This document shows positions 5,911-14,187 of a stretch of DNA of 22,422 bases, piece after piece. Each line of letters begins with the position of its first letter. The stretch's first letter is position 1. Position numbers and translations under genes: made by a program. Source of the stretch: Acidobacteriaceae bacterium (GTDB lineage: Bacteria > Acidobacteriota > Terriglobia > Terriglobales > Acidobacteriaceae); NCBI GenBank assembly GCA_003135315.1, contig PLBD01000188.1, positions 1-22,422 on the forward strand. The letters are read 5' to 3'. The notes beneath the pieces are model-generated. The model worked only from the letters and a program-made list of their open reading frames with translations. It did no database searches and had not been told where the DNA came from.

Positions 5911-8481
5911 TCAATGCGAGCAGTTTTGGTTCCGATAGCCATCCAACTGAAGCACCCGCGGGCCGGAAAAGCCTTCCAGCGCGCTGACGGCCTGCACGAA
6001 CTCCGCCCGGTATTCGCTGGCAGCCACCGGCGTGCTGACGTTAATGCACGCGCCCAGGACCGTTCCGGGTCGGAACTTTACAGCGGGCGGCAAGCAGGGA
6101 TCGCTCGAGCAGCTACCTCCGTAGGGCAGCGACGGGCTGTATTGCGCAATCTCCACCCACTTATTCTGCTTTTTCGCCAGTAGCCTGAAGTTGCTGAACG
6201 CACGACGGGAGCGAACCGCATCGTGAGCTGCGAAGATGGCCACACTCCTCGCGGTCACGTTGGTTTTCGTGCGCCACTCGATCCAATGAGTCGAATCCAC
6301 CGCTTGGCCATCGGCAAATACAGTGGCCCGCTCGGCCGAGCCTTGCGCCCCATTGAACATGTCGCTTGGATTCCTGGCCGGACTGGAACCGGTTATCAGG
6401 TTGCCCGAGCTTACATCGAAGAGGTCAGAGTGGCTCATCTGGTTTGTGCCGATAATGCGGACCGCTCCCATGATGGCAAAGGCTTGCTCGGACTTGCGTG
6501 CCGCGTCAGCGGAAAGTTCCTGCCACGAGTTTCTGGCCGCGTCCAAATCCTTCTTGTCGCGGTCGAGGATCGCGGCGTCCTTCTTGGCGTCGGTGTCGCG
6601 CTGCAGGGCAGCGGCCTTCTCCAGTTGCACGTTGGCCGCGCGCTGGACCGCAGCCTGGGCCTGCATGGCGCTGACAAACAGTTGCGCGTTCCGGGTCGCT
6701 CTCTCGGCTTCCTGGATAGCCCGCTGGTTGGATTCTTCCGCCTGCTTCCTGGCTTCGTTAGTCTGGTCTAACGAGTCGCGGAGTTTGGCGTTCAACGCGT
6801 CGCTTTCCGCCTTTGCCCTTTTCTCGGTCTCGATGAGTTTCTGCTGCGCCTCATTCAGGGCTTCACTCTCAGCCCGGGCCTTATGTTCGACGATGGCGGT
6901 CGAGCGCTCGACGAACGCATAGATGGCAAGTCCCAATGCGATCACGAAGGCCAGGCCGAGAATGGCGGCCGCTCCTTGGGTGCGCCGGAGAGCCCGCCGT
7001 GCTTTCTCCTTTTCCAGCAGCAGCGCGGCGTCGCGGGCGGTGCAACTCTGCTCCAGGAAAAAAATCGCATGCTCGAAACCGGCCTGATACCGCCCGGCCC
7101 AGGCCGCGTTGGGCTGCCAGGTCCGCTGCCACTCCAGCAGGAGCGAAAGTTCCGGATCGATCATCAGGCCGGCCGCGCCTTTGGCGTGCAACGCGGCGTT
7201 TTGGGCTAGTCGGTGAAACTGTGCTGCCGATTCGGCTTCGCGTTCGACCCACTCCCGCAGCCGCTGCCAGACTCGCATCAGGCTTTCGTGAGAGATGTCG
7301 ATGATGGTGCCGGGTTCCAGCGTTTCCAGAGCCGGCGGCATGACAAACGAGCGGCTCGGCTTGCGAAAGACATTCAGCACGCCAGCAATCTCGTCCCCAG
7401 TGGCGTTGGCAATCGCACACAGCGTGGCGAAGTCGGTGGGCCGCCGGACTCCGCGAGCGTCGCTGCCTTTATCAGTCAACGCCTGGAAAACCACTTCGCA
7501 AATTTTCTTCTGACGCTCCGTCGTCAATTCCGCGAACGCCTTTTCGGCATGCTGGTCCAAAGCATGGGCCATCGTGCCAATGGCCTCATAATGCGAGAGC
7601 GAAATGGGCTCGTTGCCTTTACGTTCGCGCTGCCATTGCGCCCAGGTGCGATTCAAGGCGTGCTGCAGAATCGAGAGCTGGTCGGGGTTGTCGCCAACGT
7701 CGTTGACCAGCCGCGTGAGGAGAACGGGGCTGATTTCTCCTCCACCGACCGCGATGGGACCGGTAATCGCCGCTCTTCTCTCCTCACGCGTGAGACGGGG
7801 AACCAGGTACTGCCCCTCATTCACCGCTTCGGGAAGACCAGAAAAGCGCGCGCAGTCGCCCAGGAAATCAGAGCGCATCGTCAGGACAACGTAAATTGGG
7901 TATTCCGATCTGGCGGCCTCGAGCAACAGATTCACGAACGCAATCGATGCCTCCTCGGTTCGATGTGGATCGCTGGACGAAGTGGAAGCCTGCGTCGGTT
8001 TGTAACGGAAAAGCTCCTCGAACTGGTCGACGATCAGTAGCAGATTCTCCTGACCCGAGAGTTGGGCCTGCTCGAAAAGGTCGACGACGCCCAGCTTGCT
8101 CATCTCCAGGGTGGCCTCAACCATGCCTTCCAGCGTTTCCGCGCCGAAGTCGAGACCTGTAAACAAGACCCCGGGCTGCGCCAGAGCTCGTGCCAGGGCC
8201 TTAATCGGATCGGCGCCGGGTCGGAACTGTGCCATTCGCCACGCCGAACCCGCGCTGGCCATGACCCCGCGGCGCAAGGCCGGCCGCAAACCGCAGTTCA
8301 CCAGCGATGATTTTCCGCTGCCCGAGGTCCCAACTACCGCCAGAAAGCGCTCGCCTGCCAGCTTGTCGACCATCACGTCGACCTGGCTCTCACGGCCAAA
8401 AAAGAGATATTCTTCTTCTTCTCGGAAGGGTCGCAGGCCGGGAAAGGGATTGGTAAGATCCATGCCAGCGACGGCGCTCAT
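5911..8481 (-). CDS. Transmembrane STAND-type NTPase with coiled coil and C-terminal discoidin-like domain
   Basis: This 856-residue protein opens with NPFPGLRPFREEEEYLFFGR (residues 11-30), the hallmark of nSTAND1-type ATPases. It has Walker A GTSGSGKSS (51-59) and a Walker B-like LLLIVDQFEEL (147-157), then the helical part of the NTPase module to about 480. A basic stretch (KARRALRR) precedes one transmembrane helix (about 503-524), followed by a long Ala/Glu/Lys-rich coiled coil (530-665). The C-terminal 170 residues (MFNGAQ, THWIEWRTK, FSNFRLLAK) look like a discoidin/F5-8C β-sandwich in place of the WD40 or TPR repeats common in STAND proteins. By the positive-inside rule the NTPase is cytoplasmic and the coiled coil and C-domain are periplasmic. 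Its start overlaps the stop of the TIR gene by 4 nt (ATGA), so the two are translationally coupled. A likely role is sensing plus ATP-driven oligomerisation of the TIR partner (inference). Confidence 0.88.
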   Translation of the reverse strand: MSAVAGMDLTNPFPGLRPFREEEEYLFFGRESQVDVMVDKLAGERFLAVVGTSGSGKSSLVNCGLRPALRRGVMASAGSAWRMAQFRPGADPIKALARALAQPGVLFTGLDFGAETLEGMVEATLEMSKLGVVDLFEQAQLSGQENLLLIVDQFEELFRYKPTQASTSSSDPHRTEEASIAFVNLLLEAARSEYPIYVVLTMRSDFLGDCARFSGLPEAVNEGQYLVPRLTREERRAAITGPIAVGGGEISPVLLTRLVNDVGDNPDQLSILQHALNRTWAQWQRERKGNEPISLSHYEAIGTMAHALDQHAEKAFAELTTERQKKICEVVFQALTDKGSDARGVRRPTDFATLCAIANATGDEIAGVLNVFRKPSRSFVMPPALETLEPGTIIDISHESLMRVWQRLREWVEREAESAAQFHRLAQNAALHAKGAAGLMIDPELSLLLEWQRTWQPNAAWAGRYQAGFEHAIFFLEQSCTARDAALLLEKEKARRALRRTQGAAAILGLAFVIALGLAIYAFVERSTAIVEHKARAESEALNEAQQKLIETEKRAKAESDALNAKLRDSLDQTNEARKQAEESNQRAIQEAERATRNAQLFVSAMQAQAAVQRAANVQLEKAAALQRDTDAKKDAAILDRDKKDLDAARNSWQELSADAARKSEQAFAIMGAVRIIGTNQMSHSDLFDVSSGNLITGSSPARNPSDMFNGAQGSAERATVFADGQAVDSTHWIEWRTKTNVTARSVAIFAAHDAVRSRRAFSNFRLLAKKQNKWVEIAQYSPSLPYGGSCSSDPCLPPAVKFRPGTVLGACINVSTPVAASEYRAEFVQAVSALEGFSGPRVLQLDGYRNQNCSH

Positions 8482-9989
8482 GCAGTGGCGCCTTTGCCTT
8501 CCATCGCGCTGACGAACTTGAGCATTTCCGAATCCGGGAAACCTTGCAATCCGTTAATCAGGTTCGGCTCTTCCATTTCAATAAGGTCTTGCTTCGACGC
8601 CGTGGCCGGCTCCGCAAGATAAATGTAAGTCGCCATCGGCGGCTTCGCCCCGCGATATGCCACGGCCTTTTTCAGTTCGCTGCCAATGGAGCGCTTCCAG
8701 GCCTCGTCGCCGGCACCGTAGAACAGAATCACCCCGTCACACTCGGCCAGGAGGTCCTGATTGTTCTGGCGAACCGTGGCAGCGTCGCCTTCAAACAGCG
8801 GTATCTGTACGTCGCATCCGCGCCCCTTGAGGAACTTGCGCAAGGGAATGGTCGCTTGCCGGTCGCGTTCATCGCAAAGCAGGTAAATCAGTCTGCTTCC
8901 CTGATGTTCCACCGGCGGTGGCGCCGGCTTTTGCAGGTTCTCGAGGGCGGCATGTACGACTCCCTTCAGTTCTTCTATTTCTCCGGTAACCAGGTCGGCG
9001 CCTGCTTGAAGCTCGGCATCCTTGAGAAGCCTCTCGATAAACTCCTGTTGCGCCGCGGATTCCGACTTCGTGCCTTCGGGGAGTGAAATGATTCGGCGTA
9101 AGCCCCCCTGCTTGTGCCTCTCGATCGCCAACTCATTCTGCAAGATGGTCACTGACTTCTCGCTTGGCCCATCGGGGACGACGCCGTATTTTGCGCCCAT
9201 GAGGTGTACGGACAAGGCGCACCGATCCAGGAAGCTTTGCACGGCAGCAATGCATTCTTCTTCCGACTTCGGCAACTGGATGTCCGGTAATACCGGGTAC
9301 CCATGCAGCCGCAGCTCCGACTCCAGGGCCTCGCGCGCGCTCCGACGGTCGAAGCTGCACTCCGCAAGATAGATTGCAGGTTTGGATGTGGCCGTTGCTG
9401 CTGCAGGCGCTTCTGAAGGCTTGCTTGCCACTACTGCGGGAGCCTCGATTGTCTTAATCAAACCCGCGATGTCATAGGCCAGCTTCGCCAGCTTCAAGTT
9501 GTACTTTCGCGTAAACTCTTCGCCATACGCCGGGTCAAGCTCCAGCGGAACCTGCTGTTCATCGAACTCATAAAACGGGTACCCCAGTGCCTCCCGCATC
9601 ACTGCTGGGAGCGGTCCTTCGTCGTCAACCGGCAGCTTAATCACTTTCAGGACGCGAGACTTGTTGTCCACCACCAGGCCGCCGGTTGATTCCGCAGATT
9701 TGCAAAATTCCTCGACTTCGCGAGTACACCATTCTGACTCCGCGTAGCGCGGAGTCACAACCGAGATCAGCAACTCAGTCTTGGGGAACTGCTGGACGAT
9801 TTCATCGGCAAAAATATCGTTGCCGGCAAGTTTCGAATCGCGCCAGATATCCGCCTTGCGCCCCAACCTCATATTCAGCATGGCCGACAAGGTATTGTGG
9901 AAGCGAGTAATCCACCCCTGCTGCTGCTCCGACAGCGGAACGTTGTCTATGTGCGCGTAGCTAATGAATAAGTGGCGCTGAAATTCCAT
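8478..9989 (-). CDS. Protein with three tandem TIR/TIR-like domains
   Basis: The protein has 503 residues. Domain 1 (about 5-180) is a TIR domain: it starts HLFISYAHID, has a BB-loop-like IWRDSKLAGNDIF and the SEWCTREVEEF motif, whose Glu91 aligns with the catalytic glutamate of NAD-cleaving TIRs. After a Pro/Ala linker, domain 2 (about 203-350) begins PAIYLAECSFDRRSAREALE and resembles DUF4062-type TIR-like folds. Domain 3 (about 366-490) begins RLIYLLCDERDRQA and ends in a YIYLAEP strand; domains 2 and 3 lack the W-C-x-x-E motif, so they are probably non-catalytic. No signal peptide or membrane helix is present, so it is cytoplasmic. An AGGAAA Shine-Dalgarno lies nine bases before the ATG. 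It follows the TonB-dependent receptor by 28 nt and overlaps the STAND gene. An NADase or signalling role is inferred from the family. Confidence 0.88.
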   Translation of the reverse strand: MEFQRHLFISYAHIDNVPLSEQQQGWITRFHNTLSAMLNMRLGRKADIWRDSKLAGNDIFADEIVQQFPKTELLISVVTPRYAESEWCTREVEEFCKSAESTGGLVVDNKSRVLKVIKLPVDDEGPLPAVMREALGYPFYEFDEQQVPLELDPAYGEEFTRKYNLKLAKLAYDIAGLIKTIEAPAVVASKPSEAPAAATATSKPAIYLAECSFDRRSAREALESELRLHGYPVLPDIQLPKSEEECIAAVQSFLDRCALSVHLMGAKYGVVPDGPSEKSVTILQNELAIERHKQGGLRRIISLPEGTKSESAAQQEFIERLLKDAELQAGADLVTGEIEELKGVVHAALENLQKPAPPPVEHQGSRLIYLLCDERDRQATIPLRKFLKGRGCDVQIPLFEGDAATVRQNNQDLLAECDGVILFYGAGDEAWKRSIGSELKKAVAYRGAKPPMATYIYLAEPATASKQDLIEMEEPNLINGLQGFPDSEMLKFVSAMEGKGATA

Positions 9990-10017
9990 GGCTCACAGTT
10001 TCCTGTTCCGCAACCGG

Positions 10018-13000
10018 CTACCAATTGAGTCTTGCAGCCAGCTGAATCCGGCGCGGCGCGTGCGCGGACAGGATTTCGCCGAACTGCGGATTCGCCGTGA
10101 CTCCGTTCAAGCTATAGTTGCTGACGGGATTGTAGTAGTTCGCGCGATTGAATAGGTTATAGAACTCTGCACGCAGAACGAGGTGAAGCCTCTCACCCAT
10201 CGGAAGGTTTTTCTGGAGAGCGGTGTCGAAGTCCACATAAGCAGGGCCAGTGAACTGGTTTCGCGCCGAGTTTCCCAGGCAAGGCGAGCCTGCCACGCCG
10301 CCAAAAAGTACCTGCCCCTGGACATAGTATGAATTGGCAGGCTGGGAGGCGGCGCAAGTTATGGAAGGGGAACTGATTGAGCCTGTCGAGCTGATGTACG
10401 CATTAGGACTTCCCGTGGTGTTGATCTCCCCCGTTATATTGGCGCGCTGCGTCAGTTCACTCCCCACGGGTCCGCCGAAGATGGTGAAAGGCTGGCCGCT
10501 TTCCGCGATGAATATCCCGCTCACCGTCCAGCCGGAAAGAAGTTTCGAAGAGGGCCCCCAGGGCACGTCCCAGGCAAAATCAATGACCAGGCGGTTGGTC
10601 AAGTTGAAGTCGGAGCGGGCGTAGTCATTGTTCAAGTAGTTTGTAGGGTCCTGCGGGTTGGCGTAAGGAGTGGCAAAGACCTGTCCCTGCCCAGTAGTAG
10701 TTAACCCCGCATTCAGCAGCGTATTCAAACTGGGCGGAAACGCACTAGCCGGAACCGTGACCAGCTGCGAAAACCTGGTAGTATTGCCAATCCCAAAGAC
10801 ACTGGGATTGGCGAGCCCATAGAACTGCAAGGCGTAAATCTGGGTAAAAAGCGAAACCGGTATCGTGGCAAAGCTGGTTTGCGCCGCGTTGTCCATCGCC
10901 TTAGACCAACTATAGGCATAGTCTGCATGGAGTCCGTGCCAGCCTCTGGTCCGTGCCTGGACCAACAGAGCGTTATAGTTTGCATGGGCAGTATCGGCCA
11001 AAACGGAAACGGGGAGATAGCTGAAACTATCGCAATTGGAAGCCTGCCCTACTCCTGGAATCGATGCTCCCGCGGAGTTGGTACAGAACCACTCATTGTT
11101 GAAACCGGCATTGGTAATTGCGGCTATGTGGCTGGTGAAGTTCCCAACATAAGAGAGTTCAAGCGACAATTGCTGCGTGACTTCCTGCTCGAACGAGACG
11201 TTGACTTGCTGCGACCTTGGGGATTGAAACTGCTGCGCGTTGATCGCGCTGACCCCGAAAGGAACGGTGGCGACCTGGGAAGCTGCCTGACTGGGATCGA
11301 TGCTGACCAGGCTGCTGTTGCCCATGCCACATTGGCCCATGGCCCCGCAGGAGGGACTAAGGAAGCTCTGGCCGTAGATTGCCTGCGGATTGGAGAAGCT
11401 GGAAGTAGTAGGCCGATTGAACATCAATTGCGCAATATCGGAAACGGGTAGTTGATCGTAATAGATGCCATACCCTCCGCGTATCACCGTTGTCGCGTTT
11501 GCGTTCGACCAGGCGAACCCGATCCGTGGCCCAAAGTTGGTCTTGCTGGCCTTCAGGTTATAGCCTGCCGGGGCTGGCCCGCACCTCCAGGGAAGCAAGC
11601 CGGCATTGGCAGGGTAGACAGAATCAAGCTGGCTATAGCCCTGTGAACAATTAAATCCAAAAGGATCGACCACCTGAGTTTGGTTTTGCTGCACCAATCC
11701 ATTGGCCGCCGGATCATAGTTCCAAATCTGATTATTAGTTTCGCTGGGGACCGAGGAGAATTCGTAGCGCAATCCCAGGTTCACGGTAAGATGTGTCTTC
11801 GCCCGCCAGGTATCCTGGATATATCCCGCTAAAACATAGGAGTTAAAGAGTCCGCGATAGGGCGACGGTTGGCGCAAAGCATAGTCGAACGAGGGGTTTG
11901 AGAATGCCGATACTGGACAGGGGCTGGTCGGAAATCCAGCCTCAACATTGCAGGTTGCACTGTCGCTGGTGAATTCGCCGATATCCGATGACACTACCAT
12001 GCCACGACTGAAGCCGTCGGCAATGAATATGTCTTGCAACTTCTGGAACTCACCGCCGATGCGCAAATAATGCCTTCCCCTGTTGAGCGAAAGGTTGTCG
12101 GCATACTGGGCCTGACTGTCGCGCCGCTGACTTGGACTGCCCAATGGGGCCCCGATCCGCGCGAAGGGGAAGAGCCCATCCAGTGACGGCGTGATCTGGG
12201 TGTAAGGCCCAGCTAGCGAGGACGCCCAGAAGGAGTCATACCAGCCGCCGAAAGCGCCGGCAACGCCAGGTTTGGCGCCGGCATACTGCGGGTCCAACCC
12301 TGACAACTCGAATGTCGGCATTGCCCCGGCGCTTAAGCCCACACTGGATGCGTTGAAGTTCTGGTCTTGCGGCGTTTCCAGCAATTGAAATCGCGTGAGA
12401 GCGACGCGCGCTTCGTTCATCAGATTCGGCGAGAACTGGTGGGTGAAGGTCAGGGCTGCATTTTGGTTCAACGCATCCGTGTTGGAACCATTCCCCGGAT
12501 AGGTGGACGAACTTGGCAAGGTATCGTCGTGGAGTTGATGTAAATCCTGCAAATTATACCGAAGCGTCCAAGTTGACTTACTTGACTGATTGAAATCGAG
12601 ACGCCCCATGTAGTTGTCCACATTGGTATAGTTAGGCGCCTGTCCCTGGTAGAATTCCAGCACCCCAGGCACCGCAACTACATTCGATTGGGGATATAAA
12701 GAGAGTACCTTCGAGGCGATGAGTGCGTCCTGGTACCCGGACGTCCCGACGAAGTCATCCAGATGACTGCGGTCGTAGGCGCTGGGCACGCGCTCGAAAA
12801 CTGGGTTGGGATTGTCAATACGCGTCCCTTCATAGTCGCCGAACCAGAACCATTTCTTCAGGAACGACCCACCGGCTCTTGCTCCGAATTGCTGCGAGGA
12901 AAAGGGCTGATCATAGCTGTTGTGTGCGGCAAGTATGGCCGCGGGATTGAAGAGCTGATTGCACTGCGGACTACCGAAAGCAGCTCCCGGAGTGGTGCAG

Positions 13001-14160
13001 TATTGGGTTCCATTCTTCGCGTTCAGGCTCTCGACCGTGGCCACATATTGGTTATAGGTGGTGGGCTCATACAGCGGCTTGCCAAATGGCGCGTAGGCCG
13101 GAGCAGGCGCCGAATTTAACGGGCCCGCATAGGCCGCAGCCTGAGCAAAACCCGAGTTGGCATAGACGGAAATCGGCGAATTTGCGTTCAGACTGTCGGA
13201 ACCGAAGAAGCCGAAAACACTGCCGTGAAAGTTGCTGGTCCCGCGGTGTGTCACGACATTGACTACGCCGCCTAACTCACGCCCAAATTGTGCGTCGGGG
13301 TCGGCAGAGACGACGCGAAACTCCTGAATGGCATCGTTCACCTGGAACGGAATGGCTTGGTTGTTGCCGGCAGCAACATTGTTCATTCCGTCGAGCAGGA
13401 AGTCGTTGGCGGTCGGCTGCTGCCCGGAGATGCTGAAACTTGCGCCCGCCAGCGTCGAGCCTGCCTGCACATCGTGAGTGCTCACACTCAGGAACCCCAA
13501 AGCCAGAAAATTTCGGTTATAGAGCGGCAAGGTGCGGAGGTCCTCGCTCGTGATGACGGTACTCATCGAGGTGGAGAGCGTATCCAGGGCAATGGCGCGC
13601 GACTCGGCTACCGGCCCAACGGTTGCGGCCGGCGCAGGAACTGGAGGAGCAGCCGACTGTGGCGAAGTTTGCTGTGGGCCGGCATCTGCAGAAAGCGTTG
13701 GGGCTGCTGGTCCGCCCGACGCGGACGGACTCGGTGGAGCTGCGGGTGCAGAAGCTCCCTGCGGCTCACAAATAACGGGAGGCAGCAGATACTTTTTCTC
13801 GCCGACGGTCACCGTGAACTTTTGTGCGGCGTACTTCTGCGTCCGGTCAAAGTTTGCGAACCAACATTCCCAGGGAGGATCAGCGGTAGCGCTGATCACG
13901 TAATTGTCGGAGGGCGTCAGATCGAAAAAACGATACATGCCGTCAGAATCGCTGGTGTAGGTCCGCAAAATTCCCTGCGACTCGTTTTGCAGCTGGGTGT
14001 TCTGCAGCTTCAGGACCACCCCGGGTACTGGAATACCCTGGCCGTTGACCACCTTGTCCACGTCGCCTTCGATCAAGCCCTTGTCCTGTGCGCAAGCCAC
14101 GGCCGCAACCGACAAAGTCGTACAAAGCAGAAACACCCGATACCGCTGAGCACCGGACAT
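10018..14160 (-). CDS. Oar-like TonB-dependent outer-membrane receptor
   Basis: This 1380-residue protein has a signal peptide (1-24, ending SVAAVACAQ), then a carboxypeptidase-regulatory-like β-sandwich (about 27-130). An unusual Pro/Ala/Ser-rich linker of about 55 residues follows (134-187). The plug (about 195-310) contains LRTLPLYNRNFLALGFLSV, FLLDGMNN and FGRELGGVVNVVTHRGTSNF, typical of Acidobacteria. The rest is a long β-barrel with alternating aromatic strands (RLVIDFAWDVPWG, FYNLFNRANYYNPVSNY) ending in W, the outer-membrane insertion signature. Such receptors import large ligands or act in surface assembly. I see no clear TonB box. A GGGAGA Shine-Dalgarno (14168-14173) lies seven bases from the ATG. 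It starts 27 nt after the surface-protein gene and is followed 28 nt later by the TIR gene, so all appear to be one transcript. Confidence 0.93.
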   Translation of the reverse strand: MSGAQRYRVFLLCTTLSVAAVACAQDKGLIEGDVDKVVNGQGIPVPGVVLKLQNTQLQNESQGILRTYTSDSDGMYRFFDLTPSDNYVISATADPPWECWFANFDRTQKYAAQKFTVTVGEKKYLLPPVICEPQGASAPAAPPSPSASGGPAAPTLSADAGPQQTSPQSAAPPVPAPAATVGPVAESRAIALDTLSTSMSTVITSEDLRTLPLYNRNFLALGFLSVSTHDVQAGSTLAGASFSISGQQPTANDFLLDGMNNVAAGNNQAIPFQVNDAIQEFRVVSADPDAQFGRELGGVVNVVTHRGTSNFHGSVFGFFGSDSLNANSPISVYANSGFAQAAAYAGPLNSAPAPAYAPFGKPLYEPTTYNQYVATVESLNAKNGTQYCTTPGAAFGSPQCNQLFNPAAILAAHNSYDQPFSSQQFGARAGGSFLKKWFWFGDYEGTRIDNPNPVFERVPSAYDRSHLDDFVGTSGYQDALIASKVLSLYPQSNVVAVPGVLEFYQGQAPNYTNVDNYMGRLDFNQSSKSTWTLRYNLQDLHQLHDDTLPSSSTYPGNGSNTDALNQNAALTFTHQFSPNLMNEARVALTRFQLLETPQDQNFNASSVGLSAGAMPTFELSGLDPQYAGAKPGVAGAFGGWYDSFWASSLAGPYTQITPSLDGLFPFARIGAPLGSPSQRRDSQAQYADNLSLNRGRHYLRIGGEFQKLQDIFIADGFSRGMVVSSDIGEFTSDSATCNVEAGFPTSPCPVSAFSNPSFDYALRQPSPYRGLFNSYVLAGYIQDTWRAKTHLTVNLGLRYEFSSVPSETNNQIWNYDPAANGLVQQNQTQVVDPFGFNCSQGYSQLDSVYPANAGLLPWRCGPAPAGYNLKASKTNFGPRIGFAWSNANATTVIRGGYGIYYDQLPVSDIAQLMFNRPTTSSFSNPQAIYGQSFLSPSCGAMGQCGMGNSSLVSIDPSQAASQVATVPFGVSAINAQQFQSPRSQQVNVSFEQEVTQQLSLELSYVGNFTSHIAAITNAGFNNEWFCTNSAGASIPGVGQASNCDSFSYLPVSVLADTAHANYNALLVQARTRGWHGLHADYAYSWSKAMDNAAQTSFATIPVSLFTQIYALQFYGLANPSVFGIGNTTRFSQLVTVPASAFPPSLNTLLNAGLTTTGQGQVFATPYANPQDPTNYLNNDYARSDFNLTNRLVIDFAWDVPWGPSSKLLSGWTVSGIFIAESGQPFTIFGGPVGSELTQRANITGEINTTGSPNAYISSTGSISSPSITCAASQPANSYYVQGQVLFGGVAGSPCLGNSARNQFTGPAYVDFDTALQKNLPMGERLHLVLRAEFYNLFNRANYYNPVSNYSLNGVTANPQFGEILSAHAPRRIQLAARLNW

Positions 14161-14187
14161 TACGTTGTCTCCCGTTACTGTCCCACT

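Noticed and set aside
5644..6183. Plus-strand frame running through the tRNA fragment
   Set aside because: It translates the tRNA remnant and the antisense of the STAND gene 3' end; it is not a plausible protein.
7213..8040. Plus-strand frame of 275 codons
   Set aside because: It is entirely antisense to the STAND NTPase core, which has clear Walker motifs.
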